This document shows positions 39,002 through 47,180 of a stretch of 64,000 bases of DNA, piece after piece (the first letter of the stretch is position 1; the number at the start of each line of letters is the position of its first letter). The notes under the pieces are model-generated. The model saw nothing but the letters and a program-made list of their open reading frames with translations, had not been told where the DNA came from and ran no database searches. Made by a program: the position numbers and the translations under genes. The DNA is taken from assembly GCF_030406905.1 (NCBI RefSeq), contig NZ_CP129137.1, positions 6,851,501-6,915,500 of the forward strand, given 5' to 3'. The DNA comes from Streptomyces sp. HUAS CB01. GTDB taxonomy: Bacteria > Actinomycetota > Actinomycetes > Streptomycetales > Streptomycetaceae.

Positions 39002-41593
39002 ATGAACAAGGGGTACGCGGTCTTCTGCGACGCCGACCGGCAGTTCTACGACGCCCCCCACCGCCTGGCGGAGGACGGCGACGGACCGGGCCGGACGTAC
39101 GAGGCGGCGCGGCGCGAGGCTCCGGCGGGCTGGCAGCGGCACCGCAAGGGCGACTGGCTGGCCTACCGCCCGCTCGACGCCCGCCTCCCCTCACAGGGCT
39201 GGAAGATCCACGTCTCGGCCGGTCTCGAGAACGCGGAGAAGGTGCTCTCGCAGGTGTGGGACTACTGCGTTCCCCGGGACATCGCCTTCAAGTTCGTACC
39301 GAGCCGGTACCTGCTGCACATCCGCAACGCCAAGTACGCCGACCGGAGCGCCAGCGGCAAGTTCATCACCGTGTACCCCGCAGACGACGCGCAGTGCGGG
39401 GCGATAGCCGAGGACCTCGACGCGCTCCTGGCCGGCGAGCCCGGGCCGTACATCCTCAGCGACCTCCGCTGGGGAGCCGGGCCCGTCTTCCTGCGCTACG
39501 GGAGCTTCACCGAGCGCCACTGCCGCGACGAGCAGGGGGAGTTGCGGCCCGCCGTCGAGGACGCCTCGGGCCGGCTCGTGCCCGATGTGCGGGGGCCCGC
39601 CTTCCACGTGCCGCCGTGGGTCACACCGCCCGACTTCCTCCGCCCGCACCTGGAGGCGCGCGCGGCGACCACCACGGACGGCATCCCGTACACCATCGAG
39701 CGCGCGCTGCACTTCTCCAACGGCGGCGGCGTGTACGTCGGACGGGACGACCGGACGGGCCGGCGCGTGGTGCTGAAGGAGGGGCGGCCGTACGCGGGTC
39801 TGGCCGCCGACGGGGCGGACGCCGTGACCCGGCTGGAGCGGGAGAAGGAGGCGCTGGAACGGCTGTCGGGCCTCTCCTGCACCCCGGAGGTCCTGGACTG
39901 GTTCACACTGGGCGACCACAGGTTCCTGGTCCTGGAGCACATCGAGGGCCGTCCGCTCAACAGCTTCTTCGCGCGACGCCATCCGCTGATCGAGGAGGAC
40001 CCCGGCGAACGGGCCCTCGCCGCCTACACCGAGTGGGCGCTGCGCGTGCACCGGCTGGTGGAGGACGCGGTGGCGCAGGTCCACGAGCGGGGCGTGGTCT
40101 TCAACGACCTGCACCTGTTCAACATCATGGTCGCCGAGGACGAGTCGTCCGTGGTGCTGCTGGACTTCGAGGCGGCGGCGCCGTCCGCGGAGGGCCGGCG
40201 GCAGGTCATCGCCAACCCCGGCTTCGTGGCTCCCGCGGACCGCAGGGGCGTGGACGTCGACCGCTACGCCCTGGCCTGTCTGCGTCTCGCGCTCTTCCTG
40301 CCGCTGACGAGTCTGTTCGCCGTGGACCGTGCGAAGGCCGCCCATCTGGCGGACATCGTGGCCGCGAACTTCCCGGTGGACCGGGCCTTCCTCGACGAGG
40401 CGGTCGAGGAGATCACCCGCGGCCACCCGTCCGGGGAGCCCGCGGTGGTCCGCTCGGACTACCTGCCCGTGGAACCGGGCGACTGGCCGCGCAGTCGGGA
40501 CTCGATGGCCGAGGCCGTCCGCGCCTCGGCGCGATTCGACCGGGAGGACCGCTGTCTGCCCGGTGACATCGCCCAGTTCGCCACTCCGGTGGGCGGCTCC
40601 TGCTTCGCGTACGGTGCGGCCGGAGTGCTGTACGCGCTGGCCGAGACCGGCTGCGGGCGATGGCCCGAGGCCGAGGACTGGCTGCTGCGCACGGTGCGCC
40701 GGCCGGCTTCCGGCACCCCGCTCGGCTTCTACGACGGGCTGGCGGGCGTCGCCTGGACCCTGGACCGTCTCGGGCACCGGGCCGCGGCCATGGACCTGGT
40801 GGACGTCGTCCTCTCCGAGGACTGGACCGGCATGGGCCCGGACCTGCACAGCGGACTCGCCGGCCTCGGCCTCGCCCTCGACGCGCTGGCCGAGTCCACC
40901 GGCGAGAGCTCGCTGCGGGACGCCGCCCTGCGCTGCGGGCGGCTCGTCGCCCGACGGCCGGACGCCTCCGGCGGAACCACCCGTCGCGCCGGGCTGCTGC
41001 ACGGCGCGTCCGGTGCGGCGCTGCTGCACCTGAGGCTGTACGAGCGCACCGGCGACCCGTCGCTGCTCGGTCTCGCGGCCGACGGGCTGCACCGCGATCT
41101 CGACCGGTGCGTGCGCGGCGCGGGCGGAGCGCTCCAGGTCGACGAGGGCCGGCGCACCATGCCCTATCTCGGTGCGGGCAGCGCCGGAATCGGCATGGTG
41201 CTGGACGACTGGCTCGTCCACGGCCACGACGAGCGCTTCACCCGGGCGCGGCAGGAGATCGTACGGGCCGCGCAGGCGAAGTTCTACGCACAGCCCGGCC
41301 TGTTCCGCGGTGCGGCGGGCATGGTGCTCCACCTGAGCCGCACCGCGGCGACCGGCCCCGGCACCGCACCGGCCGACCTGGCCCGGCAGATCGGCGTCCT
41401 GTCCTGGCACGCCGTGCCCTACGAGGGCCGACTCGCCTTCCCCGGCGAGCAGATGATGCGGCTCTCCATGGACCTCTCCACCGGCACGGCGGGGTGCCTG
41501 CTGGCCCTGGGCGCCGCACTGGACGAGGCCCCGGTGCAGCTCCCGTTCCTCCCGCCCGTCCCTCCCGGCCGGTCCGCCGGCCCCCAGAGCTGA
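39002..41593 (+). CDS. ramC: Class III lanthipeptide synthetase LanKC (RamC)
   Basis: An 863-aa protein from ATG 39002. The N-terminal lyase region (residues ~1-220) removes the phosphate. The kinase domain (~225-500) has a Gly-rich start, LEHIEGRPLNSFF, catalytic FNDLHLFNIM (~367) and LLDFEAAA for DFG. The C-terminal cyclase part (~550-860) has GLAGVAWTLDRLG, LLHGASGAALLHL and GLFRGAAGMV but no Zn-binding Cys/His, as in class III. It phosphorylates and dehydrates Ser/Thr in RamS and forms thioether rings, making the SapB surfactant that lets aerial hyphae rise. ramS starts 59 nt downstream. Confidence 0.95.
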   Translation: MNKGYAVFCDADRQFYDAPHRLAEDGDGPGRTYEAARREAPAGWQRHRKGDWLAYRPLDARLPSQGWKIHVSAGLENAEKVLSQVWDYCVPRDIAFKFVPSRYLLHIRNAKYADRSASGKFITVYPADDAQCGAIAEDLDALLAGEPGPYILSDLRWGAGPVFLRYGSFTERHCRDEQGELRPAVEDASGRLVPDVRGPAFHVPPWVTPPDFLRPHLEARAATTTDGIPYTIERALHFSNGGGVYVGRDDRTGRRVVLKEGRPYAGLAADGADAVTRLEREKEALERLSGLSCTPEVLDWFTLGDHRFLVLEHIEGRPLNSFFARRHPLIEEDPGERALAAYTEWALRVHRLVEDAVAQVHERGVVFNDLHLFNIMVAEDESSVVLLDFEAAAPSAEGRRQVIANPGFVAPADRRGVDVDRYALACLRLALFLPLTSLFAVDRAKAAHLADIVAANFPVDRAFLDEAVEEITRGHPSGEPAVVRSDYLPVEPGDWPRSRDSMAEAVRASARFDREDRCLPGDIAQFATPVGGSCFAYGAAGVLYALAETGCGRWPEAEDWLLRTVRRPASGTPLGFYDGLAGVAWTLDRLGHRAAAMDLVDVVLSEDWTGMGPDLHSGLAGLGLALDALAESTGESSLRDAALRCGRLVARRPDASGGTTRRAGLLHGASGAALLHLRLYERTGDPSLLGLAADGLHRDLDRCVRGAGGALQVDEGRRTMPYLGAGSAGIGMVLDDWLVHGHDERFTRARQEIVRAAQAKFYAQPGLFRGAAGMVLHLSRTAATGPGTAPADLARQIGVLSWHAVPYEGRLAFPGEQMMRLSMDLSTGTAGCLLALGAALDEAPVQLPFLPPVPPGRSAGPQS

Positions 41594-41614
41594 CCTCCGG
41601 ACCCCCGGAGGTCA
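41591..41614 (+). terminator. Hairpin between ramC and ramS that includes the ramC stop
   Basis: TGACCTCCGG (41591-41600) pairs with CCGGAGGTCA (41605-41614), loop of 4 nt. The ramC TGA is the base of the stem. It may attenuate, or protect the 5' end of the ramS message after processing. Confidence 0.6.
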
Positions 41615-41652
41615 TGGCAAGGCACCATCCGTCCCCGAGAAAGGAAACGATC

Positions 41653-41784
41653 ATGTCGCTTCTCGACCTGCAGAGCATGGAGACCCCCAAGGACGAGCTC
41701 ACGGACGAGATCGCCACCGGCGGCAGCCGCGCGAGTCTGCTGCTCTGCGGTGACAGCAGCCTGAGCGTCACCACCTGTAACTGA
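41653..41784 (+). CDS. ramS: SapB lanthipeptide precursor RamS
   Basis: A 43-aa peptide. The leader MSLLDLQSMETPKDEL contains the LQ/LDLQ motif for RamC recognition. The core is GSRASLLLCGDSSLSVTTCN, which matches SapB (Val for Ile at one position near the end). Both rings fit the Ser-x2-Ser-x3-Cys pattern: S-RA-S-LLL-C and S-SL-S-VTT-C. ATG 41653 has AAGGA about 8 nt upstream. In S. coelicolor the mature product is SapB, a 21-residue amphipathic surfactant needed for aerial growth on rich medium. Confidence 0.97.
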   Translation: MSLLDLQSMETPKDELTDEIATGGSRASLLLCGDSSLSVTTCN

Positions 41785-41790
41785 CGCGGC

Positions 41791-41819
41791 ACCGTCGCAC
41801 GGAGGCTCCGTGCGACGGT
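41791..41819 (+). terminator. Hairpin 1 between ramS and ramA
   Basis: A perfect 13-bp stem, ACCGTCGCACGGA (41791-41803) with TCCGTGCGACGGT (41807-41819), loop 3 nt, 6 nt after the ramS stop. Confidence 0.65.
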
Positions 41820-41827
41820 CGCGGTCA

Positions 41828-41861
41828 AGCGGTCCCGGGCGTACCCGCGCCCGGGACCGCT
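41828..41861 (+). terminator. Hairpin 2 between ramS and ramA
   Basis: A perfect 14-bp stem, AGCGGTCCCGGGCG (41828-41841) with CGCCCGGGACCGCT (41848-41861), loop 6 nt. No T tract follows. Together with hairpin 1 it probably raises ramS message over ramAB. Confidence 0.65.
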
Positions 41862-41886
41862 CGGCGGGACCACGAGGGGGAGCACC

Positions 41887-43863
41887 ATGAGCCACAGCCC
41901 GCCCGCCACCGCGCCGGGCGTACGGGTTCGCGGCGCGCACGGGCCGTCCGCGACCGCCGTCGTGGCACGGTCGCTGCTGACCGGGGCGGCCCGGGCGTCG
42001 GCAGGGCGCACCACGGCCCTCGTCGTGGCGGGACTGCTGTCGGCCGCCGCGGCCGTGGCCCTGCCCGCGCTGCTCGGCCGCACACTGGACCTCCTGCTCG
42101 CAGGCGCCGCGGACGCCGGGCCGTGGCTTGCGCTCTGCGCGGTGCTGATCGTCGCCGACACCCTGTGCGACGCCGCCTGCGCCCATCTCACCGGCACGGT
42201 CACCGCACGGTCCGCCGCGCGGATGCGACGCCGCGCACTCGGCCGTGTGCTGGCCGCGGGGCCGCGCGGCGCGCAGCGGTTCACCCGCGGCGATCTCGTG
42301 ACCCGGCTTACGGCGAACGTGACGGAGGCGGCCGCGGCCCCCGCGACGGCCGCGGGAGCCGTACCGGCGGTCGTCCTGCCGGTCGGCGGACTGGTCGCGC
42401 TCGCGTGCACCGACCTGTGGACCGCCGCCGTTCTTGTCGCCGGGGGGCCCCTTCTGGTGCTGCTCGTCCGTGCGTTCACCCGGGACACCTCCGCCGGGGT
42501 GGCCGAGTACCAGCGGGTCCAGGGGGACATCGCCGCGCGGCTGGTCGAGGCGCTCGACGGAGCCAGGACGGTCGCGGCCGCGGGCACGGTCGGGCGGGAA
42601 CGCGCCCGGATCCTGGCACCGCTGCCCCGACTGGCCGACAGCGGACGGCAGATGTGGCAGGTGTACGGGCGTGCCGTCGCCCGCGGCGCGGTGCTCCTGC
42701 CGCTGCTGGAGACCGGCGTGCTCGCGGTCGGCGGACTCAGGGTGGCGGCCGGGGACATGAGTGTCGGCGAACTGCTGGCCGCGCTGCGCTATGCGGCCCT
42801 GGCCGCTGGACTCGGCGCCGTCGTCGGCCAGTTGGCCGGACTGCTCCGCAGCCGTGCCGCGGCCGGCCGCGTCGCCGAGGCCCTGGACGCACCCGTCGTG
42901 GCGTACGGCGCGCGCCGGCTTCCCGACGGCGGTCCGGGCCGGCTGGAGTTCCGCGGTGTCACGGTGGCGCGCGGCGGCAGGACCGTACTGCGTGACGTCG
43001 ACCTCGTCGTGCCCGGCGGGTCCACGCTGGCCCTGGTGGGCAGGTCGGGCTCGGGCAAGTCGGCCCTGGCCGCCCTGCCCGGCCGCCTGGCCGACCCCGA
43101 CGCCGGCACCGTCCGTCTGGACGGCGTGCCCGTGCCCGAGATCGCACGGGAGGTGCTGCGCCGCGAGGTGGGGTACGCCTTCGAACGACCCGCGTTGTTC
43201 GGCGCGACGGTGGGGGAGTCCCTCGCCTTCGGCGCGTACGAACCGTCGTCGACGGAGGTGACCGGTGCCGCGCGGGCGGCGGGGGCGGACGCGTTCGTCA
43301 GACGGCTGCCCGCCGGTTACACGACGCCGCTGGCCCGTGCGCCGTTGTCCGGCGGGGAGGCACAACGGCTTGGGCTGGCGCGGACGTTCGCCCACGCCGG
43401 ACGGCTGCTCGTCCTGGACGACGCCACGTCGAGCCTGGACAGCGTCACCGAACGGCAGGTCGCCCGGGCCATGCTGCACCAGGTCCGGCCGGGCACCCGG
43501 CTGGTCGTCGCCCATCGGGCCTCGTCGGCGGCGCGGGCGGACCTCGTCGCCTGGCTGGACGACGGTCGCGTCCGGGCGGTCGGTCCGCACGACGCGCTGT
43601 GGGCGCTGCCCGAGTACCGAGCGGTGTTCGCCGCGGTGGAGGACGGGTCGGTGGGCGGCGAGTCGGTGGGCGACGGGCCTGTCGGCAATCCGGCGGGCGG
43701 CTGGTCGGTGGACGACGGGGCGGTGGGTGGGGGGCCGGTGGACCGCGCGGCGGTTGGCAAGGGGCCGGTGGGCGAAGATCCGGTCGGCGGCGGGCCGGTG
43801 GACGACGGGGCGGTGGGCGAAGGCCGGGAGGACGGCCGCGCGTCGGGGAGCGGGGCGTCATGA
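41887..43863 (+). CDS. ramA: ABC exporter half-transporter RamA
   Basis: A 658-aa protein starting at ATG 41887. The N-terminal ~310 residues are membrane-spanning (LVVAGLLSAAAAVALPALL, AVPAVVLPVGGLVALA and others). The ATPase domain has Walker A LVGRSGSGKSALA (~380), signature LSGGEAQRLGLAR (~490), Walker B LLVLDDATSSLD and switch VVAHRASS. Glu takes the usual Gln position in YAFERPALFG. Residues 588-646 are a Val/Gly repeat tail. With RamB it is expected to export SapB. Confidence 0.93.
   Translation: MSHSPPATAPGVRVRGAHGPSATAVVARSLLTGAARASAGRTTALVVAGLLSAAAAVALPALLGRTLDLLLAGAADAGPWLALCAVLIVADTLCDAACAHLTGTVTARSAARMRRRALGRVLAAGPRGAQRFTRGDLVTRLTANVTEAAAAPATAAGAVPAVVLPVGGLVALACTDLWTAAVLVAGGPLLVLLVRAFTRDTSAGVAEYQRVQGDIAARLVEALDGARTVAAAGTVGRERARILAPLPRLADSGRQMWQVYGRAVARGAVLLPLLETGVLAVGGLRVAAGDMSVGELLAALRYAALAAGLGAVVGQLAGLLRSRAAAGRVAEALDAPVVAYGARRLPDGGPGRLEFRGVTVARGGRTVLRDVDLVVPGGSTLALVGRSGSGKSALAALPGRLADPDAGTVRLDGVPVPEIAREVLRREVGYAFERPALFGATVGESLAFGAYEPSSTEVTGAARAAGADAFVRRLPAGYTTPLARAPLSGGEAQRLGLARTFAHAGRLLVLDDATSSLDSVTERQVARAMLHQVRPGTRLVVAHRASSAARADLVAWLDDGRVRAVGPHDALWALPEYRAVFAAVEDGSVGGESVGDGPVGNPAGGWSVDDGAVGGGPVDRAAVGKGPVGEDPVGGGPVDDGAVGEGREDGRASGSGAS
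43648..43824. repeat. 15-nt in-frame tandem repeat in the 3' end of ramA
   Basis: About twelve degenerate units of five codons, one of them four codons, of the type [S/P/A]-V-[G/D]-x-x (SVGGE, SVGDG, PVGNP, SVDDG, AVGGG, PVGED and so on). Confidence 0.75.
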
Positions 43864-45809
43864 CGACCGCCGGCCGCACCAGGACGACCGGCGGCGGCGG
43901 TTCCGGCCGCCCCGTGACGGCAGCCGCGCCGCCGGAGGGCCGCCCCGCGCCGCGGCCGTCCGTGTCCAGCCGGCGGGACGGGGCGCTGCGGAGGGTCCTG
44001 CCCCAGGCGGTCCCGTTCCTCGCCCGGCGACGACGGGTACTCGTACGCCTCGGCGGCTGGTCGCTGCTGGAGTCCGCGCAGACCTTCCTCGGCGGCTACG
44101 GCGTGGCAGCGGCGCTCGACCGCGGCTTCCTCGCGGGTCGGCCCGGTGTGGGACTGGGCTGGCTGGCCCTGACAGCCGCCGCCGTCGTCGCGGGCGGAGT
44201 GGCCACCGACCGGGTGTTCCGCCGGCTCGCCGACCTCGTGGAGCCGCTCCGGGACGGCCTGGTGCGCAGGGTCGTCACGTCGGCCCTCGGCGACGCGGTG
44301 GCGGCCCGGGAAGCGCGACCCGGCCGCGCGGCCGTCTCCCGGCTGACGCACCAGACGGAGGCGGCCCGGGACGGCTTCGCGGGACTCGTGATGGTCACCC
44401 GATCGTTCGCCGCCACGGTCGTGGGCGTCGTCCTCGGCCTCTCGGCGCTCGCCCCCGTACTGCTGCTGGTCGTGCTGCCCCCGCTGATCGCCGGGCTGGT
44501 GCTCTTCGCCGCCGCGCTGCGTCCCATGGCGGTGCGGCAGCGGGAGTTCCTGCGGACCGACGAGGAGCTCGCCGCGGGGCTCGGCGCCGACGTCGGAGGG
44601 CTCCGGGACATCGTGGCGTGCGGTGCGGAGGAGCGGATCGCGGCCGACGCCGGGCGGCTGATCGACGCACAGACCCGGGCGGCGGCGGCACTCGCCCGGT
44701 GGGCCGCGGCGCGGACACTCACCGTCGGTCTCGCGGGACAGACGCCGGTCGTCCTGCTGCTGGTCACCGCGCCGTGGCTGCTGGGCCGCGGGGTCACCGC
44801 CGGTGAACTCATCGGCGCGCTCGCCTATCTGACGCAGGCGCTGCTGCCGTCCCTGAACACCCTCATGACCGGCCTGGGCGCGGCCGGCACCCGGCTGCTG
44901 GTGATCCTCGACCACCTCACCCGCTCCGACGGGACCCCGCAGCGGACCCCGGGCCCGCCTCCCGGGGATGCGGCGAAGGACGGATCCGGACCGGGCCGGT
45001 GGCGGACCGCGGGACGCACGGTGACGGCCCCGCGGCGTCCCGGCACGCCGGAGGCGCCGCGGCCGGACGCCGGCGGAGCCGCGCCCCGCCTGGAGCTGCG
45101 TGCGCTCTCCTACTCCTACGGGCCGTGCGCCACCCCGGTGATCGACGGCCTCGACCTGGTCGTGGAGCCCGGTGAGCACCTGGCCGTGGTCGGTCCGAGC
45201 GGCATCGGCAAGTCCACCCTGTTCGGGCTGGTGGCCGGGCTGCTCGTGCCCGACCGGGGGGAGTTGCTGATCGGCGGTGCGCCCGTGCTCCCGCCGGACC
45301 GGGACCCCCTGTCGGCCCGGCGGGCCATGATCCCGCAGGAGGCCTATGTGTTCAGCGGAAGCCTGCGGGACAACCTGCTGTACATGTGCCCGGACGGGGC
45401 GCCCGCCGCGGCAGTGGAGGCCGCCGTGCGCGCGGTCGGCCTCGATGCCGTGGTGCACCGGCTCGGAGGACCGGACGCCCGGCTCGACCCGGCGGCCCTC
45501 TCCCAGGGGGAGCGTCAACTGGTCGCCCTGGCGCGGGCCTACCTCGCCCCGGCCGGTCTGGTGCTGCTGGACGAGGCGACCTGCCATCTGGACCCCGGGG
45601 CCGAGGCCCGGGCCGAGCGGGCCTTCGCGGAACGGCCCGGGACCCTGCTGGTGATCGCCCACCGGCTCGCGTCGGCACAACGGGCGGACCGCGTCCTCGT
45701 GCTGGACGGGGTGAGCGCGACGGCCGGGACCCACGAGGAGTTGGTCGAACGGTCGGCGACCTATCGCGACCTCGTGGGCCACTGGCGGCCGGCGGCGGGC
45801 GTGCCGTGA
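43860..45809 (+). CDS. ramB: ABC exporter half-transporter RamB
   Basis: A 649-aa protein. ATG 43860 overlaps the ramA stop by 4 nt. After a ~60-residue Arg/Pro/Gly tail come membrane helices (WLALTAAAVVAGGVATDRV, ATVVGVVLGLSALAPVLLLV, VLLLVTAPWLLGRGV). A Pro/Gly/Arg linker of ~50 residues leads to the ATPase with Walker A VGPSGIGKSTLFGL, Q-loop MIPQEAYVFSG, signature LSQGERQLVALAR, Walker B LVLLDEATCHLD and switch VIAHRLAS. It pairs with RamA for SapB export. Confidence 0.93.
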   Translation: MTTAGRTRTTGGGGSGRPVTAAAPPEGRPAPRPSVSSRRDGALRRVLPQAVPFLARRRRVLVRLGGWSLLESAQTFLGGYGVAAALDRGFLAGRPGVGLGWLALTAAAVVAGGVATDRVFRRLADLVEPLRDGLVRRVVTSALGDAVAAREARPGRAAVSRLTHQTEAARDGFAGLVMVTRSFAATVVGVVLGLSALAPVLLLVVLPPLIAGLVLFAAALRPMAVRQREFLRTDEELAAGLGADVGGLRDIVACGAEERIAADAGRLIDAQTRAAAALARWAAARTLTVGLAGQTPVVLLLVTAPWLLGRGVTAGELIGALAYLTQALLPSLNTLMTGLGAAGTRLLVILDHLTRSDGTPQRTPGPPPGDAAKDGSGPGRWRTAGRTVTAPRRPGTPEAPRPDAGGAAPRLELRALSYSYGPCATPVIDGLDLVVEPGEHLAVVGPSGIGKSTLFGLVAGLLVPDRGELLIGGAPVLPPDRDPLSARRAMIPQEAYVFSGSLRDNLLYMCPDGAPAAAVEAAVRAVGLDAVVHRLGGPDARLDPAALSQGERQLVALARAYLAPAGLVLLDEATCHLDPGAEARAERAFAERPGTLLVIAHRLASAQRADRVLVLDGVSATAGTHEELVERSATYRDLVGHWRPAAGVP

Positions 45810-45833
45810 ACGCCGCCCGCGGCGCCCTCCGCC

Positions 45834-45875
45834 CCGCGGCACGTCCATCGCGTCAGCCGGGCGGACGTGCCGCGG
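45834..45875. terminator. Bidirectional terminator between ramB and ramR
   Basis: CCGCGGCACGTCC (45834-45846) pairs with GGACGTGCCGCGG (45863-45875), loop 16 nt, 13-bp stem, between convergent genes. Confidence 0.65.
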
Positions 45876-46002
45876 CCCGGGCCCGTACCGGACCCCTGAC
45901 GTCCCGCAGCGGCCTCCGCCCGACTCGTACAGGACCCCGACATCCCGCCTCCGGGTCAGCACCGGCCCCGGACGTATCGCCGCCCGGGACCGGTGCGTCC
46001 GG

Positions 46003-46608
46003 TCACACCCACCCGGCGTGCTGCGATATCCGTATGGCGTCGACCCGGTTGCGGGCCCCGGTCTTGCGGGTGATCGCGGACATGTAGTTGCGGACGGTCC
46101 CCAGGGACAGGTGCAGGCCGTGGGCGATCTCCGCGATCGTCGAACCCTCCGCGGCCATGCGCAGCACACTGAGTTCACGGGGCGTCAGTGGCATCTCCGC
46201 GGCCTGGAGGAAGCCGAAGGCGAGCGATTCGTCGACGAATCGCTCGCCTTCGGCGACACGTCTGATGCCTTCCAGTAATCGCTGCGGTCCCGCGTCCTTG
46301 CTGACGTATCCGAGGGCGCCGGCGTCGAAGGCGCGGCGGAGCAGACCGGGCCGGGTGCCCGTGGCGAGCACGAGCAGCGCCGAGGCAGGGCCGGTCGCCC
46401 GCCGGGCCAGGCCGATGAGCGTCCCGATCATGGCCGAGCCCGGACAGTCGACGTCCACGACGCACACGTGCGGCCGCAGGGAACGGGTCTGCCCGACCGC
46501 CGCCCTCCACGAGGTTCCGCTCACCTCCAGGTCCTTCTCCCGCCCCAGCAGCGTGGTCAGCGCGGATCGCAGCAGTCGGGAATCGTGCACCAGCAGCACC
46601 CGAATCAC
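46003..46608 (-). CDS. ramR: RamR-type LuxR-family response regulator
   Basis: A 201-aa protein from GTG at 46608 with GGGGGGA just upstream. The receiver domain (IRVLLVHDSRLLRSALTTLL, VCVVDVDCPG with Asp near 53, GYVSKDAGPQRL) is atypical: HDS replaces the usual acidic pair. The C-terminal LuxR helix-turn-helix is LTPRELSVLRMAAEGSTIAE with GTVRNYMSAI. Position next to ramCSAB identifies it as RamR, which activates the ramC promoter without a partner kinase. A 42-bp perfect palindrome lies within it. Confidence 0.9.
   Translation of the reverse strand: MIRVLLVHDSRLLRSALTTLLGREKDLEVSGTSWRAAVGQTRSLRPHVCVVDVDCPGSAMIGTLIGLARRATGPASALLVLATGTRPGLLRRAFDAGALGYVSKDAGPQRLLEGIRRVAEGERFVDESLAFGFLQAAEMPLTPRELSVLRMAAEGSTIAEIAHGLHLSLGTVRNYMSAITRKTGARNRVDAIRISQHAGWV
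46213..46254. repeat. 42-bp perfect palindrome inside ramR
   Basis: No central spacer. It is exactly 14 codons in register (A-E-G-E-R-F-V-D-E-S-L-A-F-G), so the opposite strand reads the same peptide. Centre at the GTCGAC between 46231 and 46236. Confidence 0.95.
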
Positions 46609-47180
46609 GCTCGTCCCCCCTCAACTACCGTGCCGGCACCGGTGATCGGCCGGACACCAACGGTCAGTACTCACTGCCGCTGCCCGCGTATCGGACAGGT
46701 AGTCGCTCCCAGGGAGGCACGGGAGCGCGGTACGAATTCGGAGTGCGCCCCTTGCGCGCCGGGGCATAGAGGGAGCGCACAGGGGCGCACAGGACGAGTC
46801 GGCCGCTCGGGTGTGCGCCGTCCGGAGCGGTCAGCACGACACACGTGCCGTGCGCCAACAGCGCGCACCCACGACGTGCGCGGGTCGCCGAGGAGCCGCT
46901 GCCGGACGTCCATCACTGTCCCGGCGTCCATGGCGGTTCGTCATGCCGCGGAGCACTGACACGCGATGCCGGCAGGGGCCGCCCGTCCCCTTCCGCGAGG
47001 GTCTGTTGCCTGTGGGGTGATCCCCTTACCGTCTTCCCCGGACGCCAGGTAGTCGAAGAGCGACCCTCCGTTCTCCCGCTGTACGGCCCTGCGTCGGACA
47101 AGGGCCTCCGTTCGGTACTCCGGGGCCGCTGTCCTGGGGGCGCACCTCTCCTCCTTCTCACCCGCAGAGGTCGACACGCC
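46609..47180. other. 572-nt divergent gap between ramR and the phospholipase gene
   Basis: No gene is supported; short frames on the minus strand (46664-46931) have no family features. It holds the promoters of both genes; none stands out by sequence. Confidence 0.45.

Noticed and set aside
43648..43824. CRISPR-like repetition
   Set aside because: Units are 15 nt, adjacent, degenerate and in frame with ramA; there are no spacers.
46664..46931. Short minus-strand frames between ramR and the phospholipase gene
   Set aside because: No ribosome binding site or recognisable sequence; they probably arise from GC bias.
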